Origin: Desulfosporosinus sp. OT | Lineage (GTDB): Bacteria > Bacillota > Desulfitobacteriia > Desulfitobacteriales > Desulfitobacteriaceae | Reading direction: 5' to 3' | NCBI RefSeq assembly: GCF_000224515.1 | Contig: NZ_AGAF01000238.1 | Location: 1 to 40,354, forward strand | DNA length: 40,354 bases | In this document: in pieces, positions 10,139-17,030 of the stretch | How the letters are laid out: each line of letters begins with the position of its first letter | How positions within the stretch are numbered: position 1 is the first letter of the stretch | Notes under the pieces: model-generated | Told to the model about the DNA's origin: nothing | Databases searched by the model: none | The model's input: only the letters and a program-made list of their open reading frames with translations | Position numbers and translations under genes: made by a program

Positions 10139-10190
10139 TTTAAGCTATTTTTAAGCTGTTTTTAAGATAACTATGCTAATTTATTAGATA
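10139..10190 (+). promoter_or_regulatory. Triple TTTAAG direct repeat and promoter region
   Basis: TTTAAGC at 10139, TTTAAGC at 10150 and TTTAAGA at 10161 are spaced exactly 11 bases apart, the spacing used by OmpR/PhoB-family regulators. If the third repeat occupies the -35 position, TTAGAT at 10184-10189 is a reasonable -10 after 17 bases. This would drive the small membrane protein at 10217 and perhaps the glycan genes beyond. The nearby response regulator is the obvious candidate ligand (inference). Confidence 0.55.
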
Positions 10191-10216
10191 TAAGGATATA
10201 GAGAGAGGGTATAGGA

Positions 10217-10375
10217 TTGGGATTAATTATGAACAAGAACACTGGTGTTGCCTTTTTCACATTAGTTTTAATTGCATCTACCTGGTACCATATAAGAAAG
10301 GTTAAACAGCAAACTAATGATACTAATAATTTGAAAGGAAAAGAAGAAAATAAGAGTCCTCAAACTTGTCATTGA
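10217..10375 (+). CDS. Small single-helix membrane protein, unknown
   Basis: The frame can start at a TTG at 10217 (GAGGG 7 bases upstream) or an ATG at 10229, giving 52 or 48 residues, ending with TGA at 10373-10375. The translation has one hydrophobic stretch (GVAFFTLVLIASTWY), then a basic junction (HIRKVKQQ) and a hydrophilic tail rich in Lys, Asn and Glu. That predicts one membrane helix with a cytosolic C-terminus. No family is recognised. It sits directly behind the triple TTTAAG repeat, so it is likely the first gene controlled from that site and may be a feedback peptide of the two-component system; that role is speculation. Confidence 0.5.
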   Translation: MGLIMNKNTGVAFFTLVLIASTWYHIRKVKQQTNDTNNLKGKEENKSPQTCH

Positions 10376-10448
10376 AGAAAATTAGAATAGTGCAACTCGC
10401 AGTCATTGTGTTAAATGATAATAATATAAGATGTAAGGTAGAATAAAC

Positions 10449-11612
10449 ATGAAAAAAAGCGAAATGTATGATTGTCTAGTCGTAGGCTGCGGCATGGCAG
10501 GCACAGTTATAGCGCGTGAACTGGCAGAACGGGCAGGTAAAAAAATACTAATCCTTGAAAAGCATGACCATATAGGTGGGAATGCCTGTGATTTTATGGA
10601 CGAAAACGGAATTTTAGTACATCGCTATGGTCCCCATATCTTTCATACGAACTGCAAAAGGGTATTCGATTATCTATCTCGGTTCACGCAATGGCGGGAT
10701 TATTCTCACGAGGTAGTTGGCAATATCTACGGGCAGCTTCTGCCCATTCCTTTTAATCTTAATTCGCTCCATTTAGCCTTTGAGCCTAACAAAGCAGAGC
10801 ATATAGAGCAAAAGCTAATCGACATCTATGGCTTTGGAAGCAAGGTGCCCATATTGGAGCTGCGTCGACAGCCCGATGCAGAACTTGCTCAGATTGCAGA
10901 TTTTATTTATGACAACATATTTCTATATTACACACAAAAGCAATGGGGACTGGCTCCCGACGAAATCGATTCTTTGGTTACCGCGCGCGTCCCTGTATTT
11001 ATCTCCTATGATAACCGCTACTTTCAGGATACCTATCAAGGCATTCCTGCCCAGAGCTATACTTCGCTCTTCGAGCGCATGTTAGATCATCCCAATATTG
11101 AGCTCCTTCTTAATTCTGACGCCCGTAATCTACTCCAGCTAGAAGCAGGAGAAATATTTTTTGAAGGTTGCCCATTCAACGGCACTGTCCTATATTCTGG
11201 ACCGACCGATGAACTGTTTGACTGCCGATACGGACGCCTGCCGTACCGGACTTTAGATTTTGTTTTTGAAACCCTTAATACCACATGGTACCAGTCCAAG
11301 GGGACTGTGAATTATCCTGTTGACCAAGAATATACTCGGATAACTGAATTTAAGCGCCTCACCGGACAAGCTCTAGACGGACGAACTACTATAGTTAAAG
11401 AATATCCGCGGGCATATACGGGTACCGACAGCGAGACCCCCTATTACCCGATCCAAACTCTCGCTAATCTCACCCTTTATGAGCGGTATCGGAAGCTTAC
11501 AGACGAATTTCCACAACTTCATTTGATGGGCCGGCTTGCGGAGTACAAATATTACAACATGGATGCTATAGTTAAGAAGGCCTTGGAGTTTGTTGACGCC
11601 TTATTATTGTGA
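10449..11612 (+). CDS. glf: UDP-galactopyranose mutase
   Basis: 387 residues, the usual length. The FAD-binding Rossmann motif VVGCGMAGTVIAREL lies near the N-terminus and EKHDHIGGNA at about 37-46. RYGPHIFHTN at about 59-68 and the FIYDNIFLYYTQKQWG region at about 152-167 are characteristic of Glf. TRITEFKRLTGQ and a C-terminal GRLAEYKYYNMDA, which closes over the flavin, are also present. The enzyme interconverts UDP-galactopyranose and UDP-galactofuranose, the donor for galactofuranose-containing glycans, in the cytosol. AAGGTAG precedes the ATG. It is followed in the same direction by two GT2 glycosyltransferases and a flippase-like membrane protein, so the cassette probably makes a galactofuranose-containing surface glycan or glycolipid. 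Confidence 0.96.
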   Translation: MKKSEMYDCLVVGCGMAGTVIARELAERAGKKILILEKHDHIGGNACDFMDENGILVHRYGPHIFHTNCKRVFDYLSRFTQWRDYSHEVVGNIYGQLLPIPFNLNSLHLAFEPNKAEHIEQKLIDIYGFGSKVPILELRRQPDAELAQIADFIYDNIFLYYTQKQWGLAPDEIDSLVTARVPVFISYDNRYFQDTYQGIPAQSYTSLFERMLDHPNIELLLNSDARNLLQLEAGEIFFEGCPFNGTVLYSGPTDELFDCRYGRLPYRTLDFVFETLNTTWYQSKGTVNYPVDQEYTRITEFKRLTGQALDGRTTIVKEYPRAYTGTDSETPYYPIQTLANLTLYERYRKLTDEFPQLHLMGRLAEYKYYNMDAIVKKALEFVDALLL

Positions 11613-11669
11613 TTAATTGAGTAGATTATTTTTTATGCCGATTAAAAGCAGCAGAACGGAGCATATAGA

Positions 11670-12689
11670 TTGAGAATAATTACATTTACCATTCCATGTT
11701 ACAATTCAGCGGCTTATATTGAACGCTGCATTGACTCACTTCTTCCGTGCGGCAATGATGCAGAAGTTATTATTGTGAATGACGGTTCTACCGACGAAAC
11801 TGGAAAAATTGCGGATAAATATGCCGCGCAATACCCTGATATAATACGGGTGATCCATCAAGAAAACGGCGGACATGGCGAAGCGGTCAATGCTGGCTTA
11901 AAAAACGCTTCCGGTCTTTATTTCAAAGTTGTCGATTCAGATGATTGGATCGATGGTCCGGGTATGATTCAGGCACTGCAAACCCTTAAAACTTTAGTGG
12001 GTGCTAACACTGCTCCCGATATGATGGTCTGCAACTATGTCTATGAAAAGTTGCTGGAAGGGACCAGACACGTAATTAATTATAACAATATCTTTCCTCG
12101 CAATAAGATATTTGTTTGGGATGAGATGAGAAAGTTCCCTCCCTGGAAATATCTTCTTATGCATTCATTGATTTACAAAACACAATTGCTCCACAAATGT
12201 GGTCTTGTATTGCCAAAACACACCTTTTATGTAGACAATATTTTTGTCTACCAGCCACTGCCTTACGTGAAAACAATCTACTATCTGGATGTAGATCTTT
12301 ATCATTATTTTATCGGGCGGGAAGACCAATCTGTCAATGAAAGCGTAATGCTAAAAAGAATTGACCAGCAACTCCTGGTAACTCGCATATTGATAAGTTG
12401 TCACCGCCTCCCTGATAGCATACCAAGTAAAAAGCTGTCCAGCTATATGTTTAGCCATTTAGCTATTATGATGACAATTTGCACGGTATTCTTGAGAATA
12501 TCCGGCACAAAGGAAGACAATGAGAAGGAAAAAGAACTTTGGGCCTTCCTTTTTAGTTGCGACAATGGTCTATACCGACATGCGATCAGCAGGTTTTTGA
12601 GAATGGTTGCCATCCTACCTGGAAATTCCGGCAACAAAATTACCATTGGCTTATATAACATTGCTCGCAAAGTCTATAAATTTAATTAA
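11670..12689 (+). CDS. GT2-family glycosyltransferase, copy 1
   Basis: 339 residues from a TTG at 11670 with GGAG 8 bases upstream. The GT-A nucleotide-sugar fold is clear: FTIPCYNSAAYIERCIDSLL at 5-24, VIIVNDGSTDET at about 33-44, NGGHGEAVNAG at about 67-77 and the DxD-like metal site VVDSDDW at about 88-94. Past residue 150 is a family-specific part with LPKHTFYVDN and LYHYFIGREDQSVNE. It has no membrane helix, so it works at the inner face of the membrane. It is a close paralogue of the enzyme at 13701, which shares HTFYVDN, YHY-IGR-QSVN and KRIDQQ in the same order. Its sugar donor is unknown; UDP-galactofuranose from Glf is a reasonable candidate. Confidence 0.9.
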   Translation: MRIITFTIPCYNSAAYIERCIDSLLPCGNDAEVIIVNDGSTDETGKIADKYAAQYPDIIRVIHQENGGHGEAVNAGLKNASGLYFKVVDSDDWIDGPGMIQALQTLKTLVGANTAPDMMVCNYVYEKLLEGTRHVINYNNIFPRNKIFVWDEMRKFPPWKYLLMHSLIYKTQLLHKCGLVLPKHTFYVDNIFVYQPLPYVKTIYYLDVDLYHYFIGREDQSVNESVMLKRIDQQLLVTRILISCHRLPDSIPSKKLSSYMFSHLAIMMTICTVFLRISGTKEDNEKEKELWAFLFSCDNGLYRHAISRFLRMVAILPGNSGNKITIGLYNIARKVYKFN

Positions 12690-12730
12690 CGTGTAAATCT
12701 ACAGAATATTTAAACCAAGGGAGCAAGTGA

Positions 12731-13687
12731 ATGCCCACAAATACAAAACTAAAGCTGGTTATAGGTATAGCCATCACCGCCATCATTGTTTATTACTCGA
12801 TCGGAGCACTCAAAGGCTTGCCTGTAGGCCAACTTTTCCGTGCGAACATCAATTTGAGCCTTACTGTGGTTTCAGTGGCAATCTATGCGTATGCCAACTA
12901 TATTCGTGGACTTGCCTATACACGTGGTATTGACCGGGACATGGACAGAATGACAGCCCTACAAATTGTGGGTTTAGGACACGCCGCTAACATGGTTTTG
13001 CCGTTCCATGTCGGTGAGGGTCTGCGAGCGGCTTTTTTCCCGCCAGGATACAGTGCCATACGTCGAACAAAACTGCTGATTATTCCGGCCTTTGCAGATT
13101 TTGCTGCTATTATGATGCTTTCAATTCCCGCAGTTCCATTTGCCGGGTTTAAGGACCAAAACTTGTTAGAAGCCTTGTGGATTCTTACATTTCTTTGTAT
13201 TGCTGCGTTTGTATTGTTCGTGATTCTAATCTTTTTGCTGCCACGTCTTCACAGTTATATCGATGAATATCTAAATTTTGATACTCTGAAAATGATGTTT
13301 TGGGTAGTCCTTTCATGGATTCTCTTGCTCGTGTCGACATGGATTGGACTTGTGGCTTTCGGCTTCCCATGGGTGGCGTCCATTCGTATGTCGCTTGCCG
13401 TATTTGCCGCAACCAATATAATCAATTTTATACCGGCCACACCAGGTGCCATCGGCCTTTTTGAATACGGGACAATTCTGGGCCTTGGAGGTCTGGGAAT
13501 TGATCAGACCACATCACTGTCAGCGAGCTTGTTGTTGCATCTGATACAGTATGCTGCACTCCTGCCTCTGGGCATGTTCCTTTACATTAAGGCCCTTCAC
13601 GGTCAATACGGAGAAGCACTCAGCAACATATGGCACACGAATCGCCAGAAGAACACTAAATGGCTGAAACTAAAACGGACAAAATGA
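12731..13687 (+). CDS. Flippase-like lysylphosphatidylglycerol synthase TM-domain protein
   Basis: 318 residues, almost entirely membrane helices: about eight hydrophobic stretches, beginning at residues 7-25. Family hallmarks include the middle motif GLGHAANMVLPFHVGEGLRA (about 81-100), and NFIPATPGAIGLFEYG (about 233-248). These match the UPF0104/LPG_synthase_TM family, the membrane half of MprF-type proteins, without the catalytic aminoacyl-transfer domain. Such stand-alone forms often accompany glycosyltransferases and are thought to move or present lipid-linked sugars. GGGAG precedes the ATG, 41 bases after glycosyltransferase copy 1. Its place between two paralogous glycosyltransferases suggests translocation or modification of their lipid-linked product; that is inference. 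Confidence 0.85.
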   Translation: MPTNTKLKLVIGIAITAIIVYYSIGALKGLPVGQLFRANINLSLTVVSVAIYAYANYIRGLAYTRGIDRDMDRMTALQIVGLGHAANMVLPFHVGEGLRAAFFPPGYSAIRRTKLLIIPAFADFAAIMMLSIPAVPFAGFKDQNLLEALWILTFLCIAAFVLFVILIFLLPRLHSYIDEYLNFDTLKMMFWVVLSWILLLVSTWIGLVAFGFPWVASIRMSLAVFAATNIINFIPATPGAIGLFEYGTILGLGGLGIDQTTSLSASLLLHLIQYAALLPLGMFLYIKALHGQYGEALSNIWHTNRQKNTKWLKLKRTK

Positions 13688-13700
13688 AAATAATCTGGAG

Positions 13701-14717
13701 ATGAATACTATTAAACTTTTATCAATTGTCATACCGTCATATAATTCACAGGACTACCTTCGGCACTGTCTGGATACGTTAGTGCTGGGCGGGCAGGATG
13801 TAGAGGTTATTGTAGTGGATGATGGTTCCGCAGACAGCACAGCAGAAATTGCCCGCGAATACTGCAGTCTCTTTCCCGGAATTGTCCGCCTTGAGCAGAA
13901 AGAAAACGGTGGCCATGGTTCGGCAGTCAACCGCGGCCTAGAGGTGGCCGCGGGGACTTATTTCAAGGTTGTCGATAGCGACGACTGGCTGGATATTTCG
14001 GACTATATGTCTGTGCTTACGTTGCTGCGCAGCATTGGCTCCGTAGACCTGCTTGTCACTAACTATGTTTACGAATATTCCTACAACGGAAAGCATAAAG
14101 TCATGCGCTACAGTAATGTGTTTCCGCAGGGCAAAGTTATTTCATGGGATAGCATGCATCGTTTTCGCTTCGACCAGCTTATGCTCATGCACTCCATGTT
14201 TTACCGAACGGAATTGTTGCGACAGTGTGGCCTTAAGCTGCCCAAACACACTTTTTATGTGGACAACCTTGTCGCCTATCTACCTCTGCCCTATGTAAAA
14301 AGCTTGGTTTATTTGGACTGTTCTCCATATCACTATTTAATTGGTCGGCCTGGTCAATCCGTTAACACACAGGTTATGATCAAACGGATTGACCAGCAGA
14401 TTAAGGTGACGCGCATGATGATTGAAGCGTACGATGTTTTCAATGACATTCAATGTGTGAATCTTAGACGGTACATGCTTCTCTATCTTTCAAGGATGGT
14501 AGCCATCACTCTTACTCATATCTATATCGCAGAGGACAAAGGGCTTTGTCGCAAGGCAGACGAGCTTTGGGACTTCATCAGGCGAAAGGATGAAATGCTG
14601 TATGCTGAACTGCGCCGGAGTTTTGTTAATTCTGGCATAAGTTTAGCGAGGAAAATCAGCCCACGCATTATAGCTCATGGCCTTAATCTTATCAAACACA
14701 TCTATAAATTCAGTTAA
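13701..14717 (+). CDS. GT2-family glycosyltransferase, copy 2
   Basis: 338 residues, a paralogue of the enzyme at 11670 along its full length. It shares IPSYNSQDYLRHCLDTL at about 11-27, VIVVDDGSADST, NGGHGSAVNRG, VVDSDDWLD (metal site), LPKHTFYVDN and the YHYLIGRPGQSVN block. It is a cytosolic GT-A fold enzyme. The ATG at 13701 is immediately preceded by GGAG (13697-13700) with no spacer, an unusual arrangement; an ATT at 13710 would have normal spacing, but this would be a rare start. The gene starts 13 bases after the flippase-like gene, so it is co-transcribed. The pair of related transferases probably adds successive or alternative sugars to the same glycan. Confidence 0.9.
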   Translation: MNTIKLLSIVIPSYNSQDYLRHCLDTLVLGGQDVEVIVVDDGSADSTAEIAREYCSLFPGIVRLEQKENGGHGSAVNRGLEVAAGTYFKVVDSDDWLDISDYMSVLTLLRSIGSVDLLVTNYVYEYSYNGKHKVMRYSNVFPQGKVISWDSMHRFRFDQLMLMHSMFYRTELLRQCGLKLPKHTFYVDNLVAYLPLPYVKSLVYLDCSPYHYLIGRPGQSVNTQVMIKRIDQQIKVTRMMIEAYDVFNDIQCVNLRRYMLLYLSRMVAITLTHIYIAEDKGLCRKADELWDFIRRKDEMLYAELRRSFVNSGISLARKISPRIIAHGLNLIKHIYKFS

Positions 14718-14724
14718 TAACGAA

Positions 14725-14754
14725 GCAACACCCCGGTTTATACCGTGGTGTTGC
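14725..14754 (+). other. Hairpin after the glycan cassette
   Basis: GCAACACC (14725-14732) pairs with GGTGTTGC (14747-14754) and an inner CGG/CCG adds to it, 8 bases after the stop of glycosyltransferase copy 2. There is no T tract on the plus strand, so it is an imperfect terminator or an mRNA-end stabiliser. Confidence 0.45.
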
Positions 14755-14763
14755 CACTGAACT

Positions 14764-14800
14764 AAAAAAGTGCAGTGCTTATCGCACCATGGCTCTGCAC
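14764..14800 (-). terminator. Probable rho-independent terminator
   Basis: GTGCAG (14770-14775) pairs with CTGCAC (14795-14800), and on the minus strand TTTTTT follows (14769-14764). It lies downstream of the orphan histidine kinase. Confidence 0.6.
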
Positions 14801-14886
14801 AGTGGGTAGGATGCTAGCAATTAATAAATCTTCGATGAAGTATCACTCGTAATTAGGGCAATTGTCATTACTCCTATTAATTAATA

Positions 14887-16656
14887 TCATACACTCACCT
14901 TAAACCTAACATAAAAAGTAGTCCCTTCTGATCCAGTGTCAAAATCAATAGCGGCATTATGTCTGTTAGCAATACTATAGCAAGTAGCTAACCCTAAACC
15001 TGTCCCGTTATCTTTGGTGCTAAAAAATGGAGTACCTATTTTGTCTATAATATTAGCATGTATTCCTCTACCTCGATCTTGTACTGAAAAAACAACATCA
15101 TGACCATCTATGTACGTTTTGATAGTTAAATACTCACCGTTAGTCATTGCTTCAATGCCATTACGAACAATATTAAGAATCAATTGTCGAATCTCTTTGT
15201 CGTCTAATAACAGTTTGGGAATATTTTCTAGTTCCAAATTAATATATTTATCTTTAAGTAGTGCATCTGAATGAATTAAGGGAGAAAGTGCTTTAATTAT
15301 AAAGTTTAAGTCAAGCATTTTTAATTCAACTAATTTATTCTTTGCCAAAGAAAGAAATTCAGTAATAATTGAATTAGCTCGATTAAGCTCCTCAATCATC
15401 AGATTGAAGTATTCCTTATCTTGGTTGTAATGTTCCTTTCGGCCCAAAAATTGTAAAAATCCTTTTACTGTAGTCATGGGATTTCTAATTTCATGGGCTA
15501 TACCGGCTGCCATTTCACCGATTAGATTTAATTTACTTAATCTCTTGATTTCAGTTTCTGTTTTTTTCACAGAAGTTATATTATATGAAATTTTAATTGC
15601 CATCGGAGAGCCATCTATATCACAAAACGGGCTTGCATAAACGGCAAATATTTGATCATCGGGTTTAGTGATTTCCCAATAACAATTTTCCTGATTTATA
15701 AAAACTCGGTTTATATCACATTTCACGCAACGTTCCTTTCTCCCAAAGGCATATTCATAACAAGTCCTGTTGTTTGGATCGCCATATTTTAGCTGAGCGT
15801 TTGCATTCACATATTTAATAATATAATCAGGTGAAATTAAAATTACATCGCCTGGCAAACTATCCATTAGGTAATTAAGTCTCTGTTTTTCTATTTTTAA
15901 CTCTTCCTCTAACCTTTTTTGTTCTGTAATATCGCGTTTAAGTTTCTCATTGGCATCCTTTAGTTCTTTTGCACGTTCCTCTACTAATTTCTCTAGATTG
16001 TCGTTTTTATGTTTAAGTTCATCTTCTAAGTTAAACCTATACATTGCTTCCCCAATTAATGGGGCTACTTTTTCAATAAACTCTACAAATTCTATCGGGA
16101 ACTTCCCTTCCCTTTCATCAGCAAGGTGAATTACTCCTAGAACTCTATCAAGATATCGTATAGGAATTATGGCCACGGACTTAAAGCCCACTTCTAAACA
16201 CTTACCTCTAAATCTGGATTGTTCTTTAGCTGACATTTCACAAACAAACTTTATCGTATTATTACAACAAAAGGAACCGCCATTTGTGATGCATATAGCA
16301 TCCTGTGGTTCAGGTTTTTCTAAAATCACCCGTATACAGGCACATTGATTATTTTCAACTAAGAGCCAATTCTCTGATTCCAAGAATTCTTGACTGTAAC
16401 CTACAAAAGATTCATAGGGAATAAAACCATCCTCATGTAACACCCTTATACCAGTACAACGACAGTCAATCCATCGCTTAAGTAACATTATCACAGCATC
16501 AAGATATTCTTTTCGATTAGTTTTTTGGTTAAATAGTTTGAGGAGCGTATTAGTTTTGTTAAGATTATGTTCAATTTTTTGCGTCTGATCAGACGATTGT
16601 CGAAGTGCAATCAGTTCATTTATTAATTGTTCCCTTGATTTGTCTTCATCCCTCAT
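14887..16656 (-). CDS. Soluble GAF-PAS sensor histidine kinase (orphan)
   Basis: 589 residues without membrane segments. An N-terminal helix is followed by a GAF-like domain (about 40-215) that carries unusual cysteines: CRC, CAC and FCCNN. A coiled coil then links to a PAS domain (about 265-375) that contains CYEYAFGRKERCVKC. The kinase core has the H-box MAAGIAHEIRNPMTTVKGFL, then NIVRNGIEA (N-box), DRGRGI and GTGLGLATC. The H-box type is that of sporulation-type and NtrB-like kinases. No response regulator gene is adjacent, as is common for phosphorelay kinases. GAGGT precedes the ATG at 7 bases. The cysteine sets could bind a metal or sense redox state (inference). The signal and partner are unknown. 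Confidence 0.9.
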   Translation of the reverse strand: MRDEDKSREQLINELIALRQSSDQTQKIEHNLNKTNTLLKLFNQKTNRKEYLDAVIMLLKRWIDCRCTGIRVLHEDGFIPYESFVGYSQEFLESENWLLVENNQCACIRVILEKPEPQDAICITNGGSFCCNNTIKFVCEMSAKEQSRFRGKCLEVGFKSVAIIPIRYLDRVLGVIHLADEREGKFPIEFVEFIEKVAPLIGEAMYRFNLEDELKHKNDNLEKLVEERAKELKDANEKLKRDITEQKRLEEELKIEKQRLNYLMDSLPGDVILISPDYIIKYVNANAQLKYGDPNNRTCYEYAFGRKERCVKCDINRVFINQENCYWEITKPDDQIFAVYASPFCDIDGSPMAIKISYNITSVKKTETEIKRLSKLNLIGEMAAGIAHEIRNPMTTVKGFLQFLGRKEHYNQDKEYFNLMIEELNRANSIITEFLSLAKNKLVELKMLDLNFIIKALSPLIHSDALLKDKYINLELENIPKLLLDDKEIRQLILNIVRNGIEAMTNGEYLTIKTYIDGHDVVFSVQDRGRGIHANIIDKIGTPFFSTKDNGTGLGLATCYSIANRHNAAIDFDTGSEGTTFYVRFKVSV

Positions 16657-16797
16657 GATACAACCTCACAAACAAGAATTTTCAGATATTATTCGTATTT
16701 TAAAGAAGATTCTTTGTATGGAGAATAATCCCCTTTAGATATATTGTCATATTATGTCATAAAAATTATTTTTTTGAAAAAATTTAAAGGTTATGGA

Positions 16798-16848
16798 ATG
16801 AAAACGAAAATGCGTTGGTGTGAGAATTTCGATTTCTCAACCAACGCA
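16798..16848 (-). terminator. Hairpin, possible terminator
   Basis: TGCGTTGG (16811-16818) pairs with CCAACGCA (16841-16848), and an inner GAGAA/TTCTC stem strengthens it. On the minus strand it is followed by TTTTCGTTTTCATT. It may be the transcript end of addB or a second site behind the hairpin at 16941. Confidence 0.5.
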
Positions 16849-16940
16849 TTAAAATATTGTTTATTTATCTAATTCTTCTTTTCCTTTAATTGCCTAAAAT
16901 GATTGAGACAGTTCTTAGAATTCCTTGTGAATCGGAAGAG

Positions 16941-16994
16941 GGACTTAGTGAAAACGACTGACACAAAATCTTAATTTCTGGTTTCACTAAGTCC
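16941..16994. repeat. 13-bp inverted repeat downstream of addB
   Basis: GGACTTAGTGAAA (16941-16953) is the exact reverse complement of TTTCACTAAGTCC (16982-16994), 36 bases past the addB stop. The loop is 28 bases. The plus-strand side runs into CGCTTTTGTTCTTT; the minus-strand side lacks a T run. Confidence 0.6.
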
Positions 16995-17030
16995 GCTTTT
17001 GTTCTTTAAGACAATTCTGAGCTTGATGAT

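Larger units (their letters stand above)
16657..17030. other. Intergenic region with two large inverted repeats
   Basis: 374 bases between addB and the orphan kinase. It holds the hairpins at 16798-16848 and 16941-16994 and presumably the kinase promoter. No gene was found. Confidence 0.5.
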
